A stretch of DNA of 64,000 nt from assembly GCA_019638775.1 (NCBI GenBank), contig JAHBTD010000004.1:124001-188000 (forward strand), read 5' to 3'. The position numbers were made by a program, and so were the translations under genes. This document shows positions 50,066 to 58,348 of the stretch, piece after piece. The DNA is from Fimbriimonadaceae bacterium. Lineage in GTDB: Bacteria > Armatimonadota > Fimbriimonadia > Fimbriimonadales > Fimbriimonadaceae. Under the pieces are notes generated by a model. That model saw nothing but the letters and a program-made list of their open reading frames with translations. It had not been told where the DNA came from and did not search any database. The stretch's first letter is position 1. Each line of letters begins with the position of its first letter.

Positions 50066-52006
50066 TTGTTCAAGAAAGGTGACAAGACAAAGGAAGCAGT
50101 AAAGCGAAGCATCAAGCACTGGCTTTTGCTCTTTACCGCGTTCGCCGTTGTCGGCGGAGGCGCATGCTACTTCGCGTTTTTAGGCGCACTCGAACTCCAT
50201 CAGTCGAACCTTCGAAACGAACTCGAAGCGCTGGCAAAGCTTGGCGCTCTGCAAGTCGATCCTGCCGAACATCAACAACTCAATGACCCATCTGCAATGG
50301 AGACTCCTCTCTACACACGGCAGATTGAGCGTCTCGGCCGAGTTCAGGAACAGATCAGCACTATCCGCTACATCTACACAATCCGGCGGATCGATGGAAA
50401 GTTGTTCTTTATCCTAGACCCAACCCCGCCAGGAGATCACGACAATGACCAGATTGACGACAAGTCGTGTCTCATGGACCCTTACGAGTCCGAGCCTTAT
50501 CCCGTTTATGAAGTGTTCAAGACGGGACGATCCGTAGCGACGGGCCAACTCGAAACCGATCAATGGGGGACGTTTCTGAGTGGTTATGCACCCATAAAAG
50601 ACGAGCACGGACAAACCGTTGCGGTGCTTGGGATTGACATTGAAGCTAGCCAGGTCATGACGCAAGAAAAGCAGTTGGCGCTTGTCTTCCTCGCTGCCTT
50701 CATCTTTACGCTTGTCCTGGGAGGCAGCGTTTCCTACTACCTCGCAACGCATATCGCGCGATCCGCCACATCAACGCGAGATCAGATAGGAGGGGCGATA
50801 GCACGCTCTGGAAACCGAACAACCATTCTTCAGATCGGACTCGCCGCTGCTGTCATCGCGTGTATAGCGCTCGGTCTCTATGGCAGAGCAGCATCGCGAC
50901 TCGAAAAGCAAGAGTATCAAGCGTCTGGCAAAAGCATGGAGCGGCTGTTCCGATTACAGTTTGAGATTGACAGCCTGCTGGATACAGCGGTTCCAGTGTC
51001 CGAGACCTTCGCTTCCATCATGGCCGGTCTATCAACGCCTGAACTCGCTACTCTACAACTGCGTGTGAAGACCGCTCAAACAAACTACCGTCAAGGCAAA
51101 GCATTGTGGCGTGATGAGATGGAACGCGTTGGCGATGACATTCGAAGTCGAACGGCTGACCTCAATTCCCGACAGACAGAGTTGGGGTCGCAGCTTGTTG
51201 CCCACCATGAGACTTTTAACGTCCTCTTCATCGTTGCCGCAATGCTCGCCTTAGGTTCTCTTGTGCTTGTGCGGGCGGCGACAGTGCAGCAAGACCAACT
51301 GGCACGTACCGCTCAGGAAGCGAGTCGACTTCACGAGGAAGTCGGAATCAAAAACGCCGAGATAGAAGCCACCAATATTGTGCTCACTCGTGCACTCGAA
51401 GACCTGCAGGACAACTTTGAAGCCATGGTTCAGGCTTGGGTCAAGGCCGTGGAGGCGAAGGACCTTTATACTGCAGGACACTCCGAAAGAGTCATGCAAT
51501 ACAGCACAGCAATAGGCCGTCGAATGGGGCTCTCCGAGCATGACTTGCGCGTTTTGGAAATGGGGACGCTAATCCACGACATTGGCAAGATCGGAATTCC
51601 CGACTCGATTCTAATCAAGCCGAGCAGACTCAGCAACGAAGAGTTCGAGGTGGTCAAGTCGCATCCGGATATTGGCTATCGGATGATTTCGAGCATCCCG
51701 CTTTTTCAGGAGTGTGCGCCGATTGTTCTCTGGCACCACGAAAAGATGGATGGCTCCGGCTATCCCGACGGACTATGTGGAGATGAGATACCGCTCTTGG
51801 TCAAGATCTCGACAGTCGCCGATATGTTCGACGCGATGACCTCAACAAGGGCGTACCGTGCCAGTCTTTCAGCCTCTATCGCACTTGAAAATCTGCGCAA
51901 AGATGCTGAAAAAGGGGCACTTGAGCCTAAGATCGTGGAGATTCTTGCCGAAATTGTAAATGAGCAGGGCGTTTTGTGGCAACCGCCACGTCAAGACGCC
52001 GCATAG
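50066..52006 (+). CDS. Membrane HD-GYP protein with two sensor domains
   Basis: About 646 residues. Predicted cyclic-di-GMP phosphodiesterase. The HD-GYP domain at the C-terminus has LIHDIGKIGIP (about 503) and HHEKMDGSGYPDG (about 560). The N-terminal part has three or four membrane helices: one near residue 20, one near 225, one near 255 and one near 395, so two extracytoplasmic sensor segments are arranged in tandem. A coiled coil links to HD-GYP. The start is TTG at 50066 with AGGGAG nine bases before; an upstream ATG would overlap the terminator. PilZ gene follows. Confidence 0.88.
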   Translation: MFKKGDKTKEAVKRSIKHWLLLFTAFAVVGGGACYFAFLGALELHQSNLRNELEALAKLGALQVDPAEHQQLNDPSAMETPLYTRQIERLGRVQEQISTIRYIYTIRRIDGKLFFILDPTPPGDHDNDQIDDKSCLMDPYESEPYPVYEVFKTGRSVATGQLETDQWGTFLSGYAPIKDEHGQTVAVLGIDIEASQVMTQEKQLALVFLAAFIFTLVLGGSVSYYLATHIARSATSTRDQIGGAIARSGNRTTILQIGLAAAVIACIALGLYGRAASRLEKQEYQASGKSMERLFRLQFEIDSLLDTAVPVSETFASIMAGLSTPELATLQLRVKTAQTNYRQGKALWRDEMERVGDDIRSRTADLNSRQTELGSQLVAHHETFNVLFIVAAMLALGSLVLVRAATVQQDQLARTAQEASRLHEEVGIKNAEIEATNIVLTRALEDLQDNFEAMVQAWVKAVEAKDLYTAGHSERVMQYSTAIGRRMGLSEHDLRVLEMGTLIHDIGKIGIPDSILIKPSRLSNEEFEVVKSHPDIGYRMISSIPLFQECAPIVLWHHEKMDGSGYPDGLCGDEIPLLVKISTVADMFDAMTSTRAYRASLSASIALENLRKDAEKGALEPKIVEILAEIVNEQGVLWQPPRQDAA

Positions 52007-52014
52007 GAAATGAA

Positions 52015-52401
52015 ATGAGTTCTTTAAGTGATGGCCGCAGATACGAACGGATACCGGTTCTAGACTACGCTATGGTTCGGAGCGCGCCTAAGGGCCATCC
52101 ATTTCGAGCTCTCGTCATTGACGTCAGTCTCGGCGGACTGCTCCTCCGCTCAGAACACAACTTCACAGGCGGCGAGACGATTGAGATTCAGATTGCACAA
52201 GAGCGCGGCGACGCTGTTACAGTCGAGGCTGAGGTAAGACACTCGACAGTAGTCGAAGGAAGCCAGTTCTTTCTTTGCGGAGCGCGATTCCTGCCAAAAA
52301 CGCACGATCAAAGAGTGGCTATCGTTCACTACGTGCACGACGCCTTCCGAACAGGCGCCGACAAGATGATGGTTTCAGACATGGCGAACGCTCAGTCCTA
52401 A
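52015..52401 (+). CDS. PilZ domain protein
   Basis: 128 residues. Cyclic-di-GMP receptor domain with RRYERIPVLDYAMV (RxxxR site) and DVSLGGLLLRS (D/NxSxGG site), both needed for ligand binding. The rest forms the beta barrel. It begins nine bases after the HD-GYP gene stop, with AGGAAA before the ATG at 52015. Enzyme and receptor in one operon suggest local cyclic-di-GMP signalling. Single-domain PilZ, so it acts through a partner. Confidence 0.88.
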   Translation: MSSLSDGRRYERIPVLDYAMVRSAPKGHPFRALVIDVSLGGLLLRSEHNFTGGETIEIQIAQERGDAVTVEAEVRHSTVVEGSQFFLCGARFLPKTHDQRVAIVHYVHDAFRTGADKMMVSDMANAQS

Positions 52402-52443
52402 GACCAAAGCAGGAAGAATCTTCATCACGTCGAAAAGGCCCAT

Positions 52444-54126
52444 GTGGCCTCGCCGACGTCGCCTCTTCCACGCAACAAGCTCGACTCTCTGCCCAAGCTG
52501 TTCGAGTGCTTGCATAGCTACCGACTCTCCACCTTCAGCTCTGATCTGATCGCCGGAGTCACCGTCGGTCTTGTCGCCCTTCCGCTTGCCATGGCATTTG
52601 CCATCAGCTCGGGCGTCAAGCCCGAAGCAGGGCTTTATTGCGCCATCATCGCCGGGTTTATTACCGCTCTGCTTGGCGGGTCGAAGACCCAGGTCAGTGG
52701 TCCAACCGGTGCGTTCGTGGTGGTCGTCGCGGGCATCGTCCACACCTACGGCATTAGCGGCTTGTTTATGTGTACGATGATGGCGGGAGTGATTCTGGTC
52801 ATCCTCGGTCTCACCGGTCTTGGGAGCGCGGTCAAGTTCATCCCACGTCCAGTCGTCATCGGCTTTACCAACGGCATCGCGCTGCTGATCGCCTCGACCC
52901 AGATCAAAGACTTCTTCGGGCTGGACATTCCCAAAGTCCCCAGCCTCTTTCTCGACCGCATGAAGTCTATCATGGCGCATTGGGACACGCTCTCGATGCA
53001 GAGCACGCTTCTCGGCTTTGGGTGCATCGCGGTGATTGTGCTGTTCATGCGCTTCATCAAGCGCGTGCCAGGAACCATCGTCGCGCTCCTTGGCGGCACC
53101 GTGCTGGCGTTCTTGCTGCACCTGAACGTCGAAACGATCCAAAGCCGATTCGGCGGGATTCCCAGCGGACTGCCCTCGCTGCACACGCCTAAGTTTGAAG
53201 CGGGGATGCTGGCAACGCTGATCTCTCCGGCTCTCACCATCGCGATGCTCGGGGCTATCGAATCGCTGATGTCGGCGGTTGTGGCGGACCGGATGTCGAA
53301 GGACAAGCACAACCCAAACGTCGAGTTGATGGCTCACGGAGTGGCGAACATCCTGTCTCCGCTTGCCGGAGGGCTTCCCAGTACCGGGGCCATCGCGCGA
53401 ACGGCAACAAACATTCGGAGCGGTGCGAAGACGCCCGTCTCGGCGATAATCCACGCACTGACGCTTCTTGCTATCGTCATGTTCGCGGCCCCGCTTGCCA
53501 AGTACATCCCGCTCTGCGTCCTCTCGGCGATCCTTTTTGTTGTGGCCTACAACATGGGAGAGTGGAAGGAGATTCCGCAGATTCTGCGCCTCTCCAAGGC
53601 TGATACCGCCGTCTGGGCGGCGACCTTCTTGCTGACGGTCTTTGCCGATCTGACGGTGGCAGTGGAGGTGGGGATGATCCTTGCCGCGCTGCTCTATATC
53701 ACTCGAGTGACTTCGACGACGACGGTGACAATCGTCGATGAAAGCTACATTACATCGGGGCAGGAGCATTCCCTTCAGGACAAAGATATTCCGAAGGAGG
53801 TCGCCATCTTCCGTATTCACGGGCCGTTCCTGTTCGGCTCGACCGACAAGCTGCAGGAGATCGCCGACAGGATTAGCACGCTCCCGCCCGTTGTCATTTT
53901 ACGGTTGCGCAACATGACGGCTATCGACGGCACGGGAATGCAGGCGATCGAGGAGTTTCACACCCTGGTGAAAGAGAGCGGGCGGACGATGATCGTCTGC
54001 GGAATGAGGGACCAGCCGAGACAGTTCCTAGAACGGTCAGGCTTTGCCGAGCATATCGGGCCGGAGAACGTCTGCAGGCACGTCTCAGCTGCTATCGACC
54101 GGGCGAATGAAATATTGGGGCGGTAG
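52444..54126 (+). CDS. SulP family anion transporter with STAS domain
   Basis: 560 residues. Secondary transporter for sulfate, bicarbonate or similar anions. About 12 to 14 membrane helices with the SulP blocks SGVKPEAGLYCAIIAGFI, SQVSGPTGAFVVVV-like (KTQVSGPTGAFVVVVAGIV) and LPSTGAIARTATNIRSGAKTP. The C-terminal STAS domain spans about 440-555 (RIHGPFLFGSTDKLQEI, NMTAIDGTGMQAIEEF). The start is GTG at 52444. Substrate cannot be told. Confidence 0.92.
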   Translation: MASPTSPLPRNKLDSLPKLFECLHSYRLSTFSSDLIAGVTVGLVALPLAMAFAISSGVKPEAGLYCAIIAGFITALLGGSKTQVSGPTGAFVVVVAGIVHTYGISGLFMCTMMAGVILVILGLTGLGSAVKFIPRPVVIGFTNGIALLIASTQIKDFFGLDIPKVPSLFLDRMKSIMAHWDTLSMQSTLLGFGCIAVIVLFMRFIKRVPGTIVALLGGTVLAFLLHLNVETIQSRFGGIPSGLPSLHTPKFEAGMLATLISPALTIAMLGAIESLMSAVVADRMSKDKHNPNVELMAHGVANILSPLAGGLPSTGAIARTATNIRSGAKTPVSAIIHALTLLAIVMFAAPLAKYIPLCVLSAILFVVAYNMGEWKEIPQILRLSKADTAVWAATFLLTVFADLTVAVEVGMILAALLYITRVTSTTTVTIVDESYITSGQEHSLQDKDIPKEVAIFRIHGPFLFGSTDKLQEIADRISTLPPVVILRLRNMTAIDGTGMQAIEEFHTLVKESGRTMIVCGMRDQPRQFLERSGFAEHIGPENVCRHVSAAIDRANEILGR

Positions 54127-54128
54127 GG

Positions 54129-54154
54129 CTTAGCTGTTGTGATCCTGCTAAGCA
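54129..54154 (+). terminator. Hairpin after the SulP gene
   Basis: GCTTAGC and GCTAAGC, 7-bp stem with a 12-base loop, two bases after the stop. No T-run; a weak candidate between the SulP and fabD genes. Confidence 0.3.
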
Positions 54155-54188
54155 CTGCCCTCCCGCTGTGCGGGGTACAGTCCTTAGC

Positions 54189-55142
54189 ATGTTTGCCGTG
54201 GTTTTCCCCGGACAGGGATCGCAAAAGCCAGGCATGGGAAAAGAGCTTTTCGACGCTTACGATGCTGCTAAAGCGGTTTTTCAAACGGTCTCGGATGCTG
54301 CCCATGTCGATGCTGCCCGCCTATGCTTTGAAACCGACGAGGAAACCCTTCGTCAAACGCAGAACGCACAGATGGCTCTGTATACGGTCGGGGTGGCAGC
54401 CTATTCCTGTCTTCAGGAGCGCCTTGGCGAGACCCAACCCGGCGCCTTCGCAGGTCACAGTGTCGGCGAATACGCTGCGCTGACGGCCGCTGGATTCTTG
54501 AGCATTGAAGACGGAGCAAGACTTGTCCTGCGTCGGGGTGACCTGATGGCACGATCTGGCAAACTTCGACCTGGAACCATGGCCGCCGTACTTGGTCTGG
54601 AAAAGAAGGCTCTCCATGATATCTGCAAGGCGTCCTCCCAACCAAACAGCGTCGTCGTCATCGCGAACGACAACTGCCCGGGACAGCTTGTGATTAGCGG
54701 TGATGTTGATGCGGTTCAGCGTGCCTCAGCGATGGCTTCTGAACAGGGCGCGAAGCGCGTGTTGCCAATCAACGTCAGCGGCGCATTCCATAGCCCGCTG
54801 ATGGAAGAGGCATCGATGGCAATGCTCGAAGCGCTCAAGCTTGCGTCGTTCAATGGTTTCTTGGGTCAGATACCCGTCTTCAGCAACGTCACTTCAGAGC
54901 CCTCCGACCTTGCATCATCGTGGCCTGTCTTGCTTGAAACGCAACTTAAGAGCCCTGTGCGGTGGACCGAAACGATTCAAAACATGATGAAAGAAGAGGT
55001 TGATACGTTTGTCGAGTGCGGCTCGGGTGAGGTCTTGTGCGGGCTGATAAAGCGGACAAGCAAAGAGGTTCGCACACTTAATGTAGGCGACCCTGCATCA
55101 CTGGACGCCACGGTGGAAGCATTGAACGGAGTGAAATCTTGA
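54189..55142 (+). CDS. fabD: Malonyl-CoA:ACP transacylase FabD
   Basis: 317 residues. Loads malonyl onto acyl carrier protein for fatty acid synthesis. The start MFAVVFPGQGSQKPGMGKEL is typical, and the nucleophile is in GHSVGEYAAL (Ser 91), with a His in AFHSPLM. Start is ATG at 54189. It overlaps fabG by four bases; fabH and acpP are not next to it. Confidence 0.95.
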   Translation: MFAVVFPGQGSQKPGMGKELFDAYDAAKAVFQTVSDAAHVDAARLCFETDEETLRQTQNAQMALYTVGVAAYSCLQERLGETQPGAFAGHSVGEYAALTAAGFLSIEDGARLVLRRGDLMARSGKLRPGTMAAVLGLEKKALHDICKASSQPNSVVVIANDNCPGQLVISGDVDAVQRASAMASEQGAKRVLPINVSGAFHSPLMEEASMAMLEALKLASFNGFLGQIPVFSNVTSEPSDLASSWPVLLETQLKSPVRWTETIQNMMKEEVDTFVECGSGEVLCGLIKRTSKEVRTLNVGDPASLDATVEALNGVKS

Positions 55143-55879
55143 ACTTTGAAGGACAGGTTGTTGTCGTTACGGGGGCTTCCCGAGGAATCGGGCGTGAAAT
55201 CGCGATGCAGTTCGCCGCAAAGGGCGCGAACGTGGCTTGTATCGCGACCAGCGTAGAAGGGGCGGCGAAGACCGCTAGCGCAATCACAGCAGCCGGAGGC
55301 AAAGCCGAAGCCTTTGCCTGCAATATCGCCGACTCGGAACAAGTTGATGCCCTTATGGCGAGCGTTGCCGAAAAAATGGGGACGCCAGCGGTCCTTGTGA
55401 ACAACGCCGGCATCACCCGCGACACGCTAATGCTGCGGATGAAGGATGACGATTGGGACCAGGTGCTTGAAGTCAATCTCAAAGGAGCGTTCCTTACCAT
55501 TCGTGCGGCAAGCAAGTTGATGATGAAGGCACGGTACGGACGGATCGTCAACATCACGAGCATTGTCGGGCTTCATGGAGCAAGCGGCCAGGCGAACTAT
55601 GCCGCAGCGAAAGCAGGCTTAGTCGGTCTGACAATGACCGTGGCGAAGGAGTTTGGAAGTCGGGGCATCACATGCAATGCCGTCGCGCCCGGATTTATCG
55701 AGACGGACATGACATCCGATCTCCCCGAGGAGTTTCGAGAACATGTCGCCAAGAACGCTCCTGCCGGGCGACTCGGCAGTCCGGCAGATATCGCCGCTGC
55801 TGTTGTGTTCTTGGCGAGCCAAGAAGCGGGCTATATCACGGGACAGACCTTGACGGTTGACGGTGGGTTGACGATTTAG
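55139..55879 (+). CDS. fabG: 3-oxoacyl-ACP reductase FabG
   Basis: 246 residues. NADPH-dependent reductase of fatty acid elongation; short-chain dehydrogenase. GASRGIG (12-18), NNAG, and the catalytic Ser 141, Tyr 154 and Lys 158 (YAAAK) are present. The start is TTG at 55139, overlapping fabD by four bases. It ends in an intrinsic terminator built from repeats. Confidence 0.95.
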   Translation: MNFEGQVVVVTGASRGIGREIAMQFAAKGANVACIATSVEGAAKTASAITAAGGKAEAFACNIADSEQVDALMASVAEKMGTPAVLVNNAGITRDTLMLRMKDDDWDQVLEVNLKGAFLTIRAASKLMMKARYGRIVNITSIVGLHGASGQANYAAAKAGLVGLTMTVAKEFGSRGITCNAVAPGFIETDMTSDLPEEFREHVAKNAPAGRLGSPADIAAAVVFLASQEAGYITGQTLTVDGGLTI

Positions 55880-55883
55880 CGTG

Positions 55884-55937
55884 GAGATCAGATATCTGAA
55901 ATCTGATATCAGATATCAGATTTCTGATCTCTTTTTT
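55884..55937 (+). terminator. Repeat-built intrinsic terminator after fabG
   Basis: Repeated words GATATCAGAT / ATCTGATATC end to end; the outer GAGATCAGA pairs with TCTGATCTC, and the inner part can continue pairing. TTTTTT follows at 55932-55937. This is a Rho-independent terminator whose stem is an iterated repeat. Confidence 0.85.
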
Positions 55938-55980
55938 AGGGAGGATTTCCGGATTTTTCCACCGAATCCTAATCACCAAC

Positions 55981-57264
55981 ATGTCAGCGGTACCCGCGAC
56001 TTCCGAGAAAGTAACGCCTGAACAGAGGAAGGCGTTTATCGCTGCCTGGCTTGGCTGGGCATTCGACGGCCTTGATGGGTTCCTCTACGCTCTCGTCGCT
56101 GTCAAGTTCGTCACGGAGCTCATGGGGCCCGGCACGCAGCCCGACGTCGTGGCAAAGTATGCCGGAGTTATTCAGGCCGTATTCCTCTTTGGCTGGGCGT
56201 TCGGCGGTGCCTTTTTTGGGCGGATCGGCGATAAGATAGGGCGCACCAAGACGCTCACCATCACCATCCTCACTTATGCTTTGTTCACAGGTTTTTGTGC
56301 GCTGTCGCAAGCCTGGTGGCATCTGCTCATTTTTCGGTTTATCGCGGCTCTTGGGATAGGTGGAGAGTGGGCGGCCGGGTCAGCGCTGGTGAGTGAGACG
56401 CTGCACGACAAACACCGCTCATGGGCGAGCGCGTTGCTGCAGAGCGGCTACATGACGGGCATGATCCTCGCCGCGCTCACGGTCAGATTCATGGCTGAGT
56501 TGCCCGTTCGATGGGTGTTTGTGATTGGGGTTCTTCCTGCGCTTCTAACGGTTTGGATTCGGAAGTCGATCCATGAGCCAAAAGAGTGGCAGGAAGAGCG
56601 CAAAACCCGTGAGATTCCGAAGGTCTCTGCGCTCTTTCAGGGCGCGATCCTCAAGAACACTTTACTCTCGCTCACGTTCTGCGGGATCTGCCTTACCACC
56701 ATCTGGGCGTTCCTTTTCTACAGTACGCCCGTCCTTCGATCGCTCCCCGAAGTTAAGGCGATGGACCCAAGTTCGGCAACGCTGCTTGTCTCGAATGTTG
56801 TGATCATCTTTACGCTTTGGAACATCGTCGGAAACTTTGCCGCGACATACATGGCCAAGCTCACCAGTATCCGGTTCACCTTTGCATTCTTTATGGCGGC
56901 TTCTTTCATAACGTTCTACGTGGGCTTTGGGCAGCCGCGCGATCTTGGCGGTCTCACGCTCTACTACAACATCGTCATGTTCTTCGGCACGGGAGTTTTT
57001 GCCATCTTCCCACTGTACATTCCAAAGCTCTTCCCTACTCTGCTGCGCACCACGGGTTCGGGCTTCTCCTATAACTTTGGGCGCGTAATCGCCGGTGTGG
57101 GAACGTTGGTGCTGCCCCTTATGCTTTCACGCCCCGACGCACCCACCCCTCTGAACATCCTGTGGTACACGGGCTTTCTCTACATCGCTGGTTTTGGAGT
57201 CGCCCTCTTGATGCCCGAAGTTAAGGCCGCCATGACATCCAGCCCAGAGTTCGCCACAGAGTAG
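55981..57264 (+). CDS. MFS transporter (sugar/aromatic acid type)
   Basis: 427 residues with 12 membrane helices. Blocks WLGWAFDGLDGFLYALV, GWAFGGAFFGRIGDKIGRTKTL (A-motif) and GIGGEWAAGSALVSETL are typical of the metabolite-H+ symporter branch of the MFS. Substrate is probably a small carboxylate or sugar, but not determinable. Upstream is a terminator and downstream an asparaginase-like gene, no regulator. Confidence 0.9.
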   Translation: MSAVPATSEKVTPEQRKAFIAAWLGWAFDGLDGFLYALVAVKFVTELMGPGTQPDVVAKYAGVIQAVFLFGWAFGGAFFGRIGDKIGRTKTLTITILTYALFTGFCALSQAWWHLLIFRFIAALGIGGEWAAGSALVSETLHDKHRSWASALLQSGYMTGMILAALTVRFMAELPVRWVFVIGVLPALLTVWIRKSIHEPKEWQEERKTREIPKVSALFQGAILKNTLLSLTFCGICLTTIWAFLFYSTPVLRSLPEVKAMDPSSATLLVSNVVIIFTLWNIVGNFAATYMAKLTSIRFTFAFFMAASFITFYVGFGQPRDLGGLTLYYNIVMFFGTGVFAIFPLYIPKLFPTLLRTTGSGFSYNFGRVIAGVGTLVLPLMLSRPDAPTPLNILWYTGFLYIAGFGVALLMPEVKAAMTSSPEFATE

Positions 57265-57292
57265 GGATCAGACAGGTACCCTTTCGCCCGGC

Positions 57293-58183
57293 ATGACCAC
57301 CATACTTGCAACCTGGAAAGAGCCGGGCCGAGTCGCCATCGACACTGCATGGGCCGCTCGCTCTTCTGGAGCTGACCTCCGCACGACCCTCGAAAAGGGC
57401 CTCGCTGCCGCCGAGCTTGACCCTAGCCTTGTGGCTATCGGACTCGGTTCACTACCGAATGCCGACGGAGAGCTCGAACTCGACGCAGCTATGATGGACG
57501 GACGTGATCTCTCCGCAGGCGCTGTTTGTGCCGTCCGAGGAATTGTCCCAGTCATCGGTGTGGCCCGCCGGGTCATGGAGGACACACCTCACGTCATGCT
57601 TGCAGGAGAGCAAGCCCGTCGCTTTGCCCTGAACAATGGCTACCGACCCCAAAACCTCATGACAACCGAAAACATTGCTCGGTACGAAGAGTGGAGGACG
57701 GACCCCGCAAGGATCGAGCGTGAGTATGTGCATGCCGTGGAAGAACTTCACGGAGACACGGTTACGATGCTCGCCCTTGAAGACGGTCCCCACTGCGTCG
57801 CCGCAAGTGCGACCAGCGGCCTCGCGTTCAAACTCGCGGGACGGGTCGGCGACTCCCCGATCATCGGAGCGGGGATCTACGCCGATGACGAGGTTGGCTG
57901 TGCAGGAGCAACAGGCTGGGGTGAAGAGCTTTGGAAGGCTTCGGCATCGTTCCGAACGACTCAGTCGATGGAGCAAGGAATGAGCGCTCAGGAGGCCTGT
58001 GAGAAGACGATACGCCACATGATCCGCCGACAACCAAAGTCCACCGAGATGGCCTGTGTCGTGCTCGCGCTGCGCAAAGATGGCGACTTCGGGGCAGCCA
58101 CCACGATGGGAGAATTCCCGCTGTGGATTTGCCGGGACGGCGTGATGGAATGCAAGGTGTTTAAAGGACTGTCGGGGCAGTAA
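57293..58183 (+). CDS. N4-(beta-N-acetylglucosaminyl)-L-asparaginase-like Ntn hydrolase
   Basis: 296 residues. Glycosylasparaginase/isoaspartyl peptidase superfamily, autoprocessed at a Thr. HGDTVTMLALEDG holds the predicted nucleophile Thr after cleavage, and SATSGLAFKLAGRVGDSPIIGAGIYAD (read in parts) is the substrate-pocket block. Such enzymes degrade glycoasparagine or isoaspartyl peptides. Follows the MFS gene by 28 bases, so co-transcription is possible. Confidence 0.85.
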   Translation: MTTILATWKEPGRVAIDTAWAARSSGADLRTTLEKGLAAAELDPSLVAIGLGSLPNADGELELDAAMMDGRDLSAGAVCAVRGIVPVIGVARRVMEDTPHVMLAGEQARRFALNNGYRPQNLMTTENIARYEEWRTDPARIEREYVHAVEELHGDTVTMLALEDGPHCVAASATSGLAFKLAGRVGDSPIIGAGIYADDEVGCAGATGWGEELWKASASFRTTQSMEQGMSAQEACEKTIRHMIRRQPKSTEMACVVLALRKDGDFGAATTMGEFPLWICRDGVMECKVFKGLSGQ

Positions 58184-58348
58184 GGTGATCCGTAATCCAT
58201 GATCAGCGATCGGCGATCGGCTATCGGCTCGGCTAGTGGATATCTGGCAGAATCAGAACGTCCGACTGACGACAACATCTAAACAAGGAACTTACTAGCA
58301 GGATCGTCTGACCGATCACTGACAATAGATCGCACATCGCAAAGAAAA
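58184..58348. repeat. Iterated GATCGGC repeat before selB
   Basis: GATCAGCGATCGGCGATCGG, then CTATCGGCTCGGCTAG at about 58200-58237, the same style of repeats as at 38295-38405. The rest of the spacer holds the 22-base repeat copy 2 (58311-58332). No T-run follows the repeats. Confidence 0.55.
58311..58332. repeat. 22-base repeat, copy 2
   Basis: Same core TCACTGACAATAGAT as at 41037-41058; 20 of 22 identical. It ends 17 bases before the selB start, so it may be part of the selB leader. Confidence 0.55.

Noticed and set aside
52375-53820. 481-codon minus-strand open frame antisense to the SulP gene
   Set aside because: Arg/His/Asp-rich shadow of the SulP gene without any domain or start signal.
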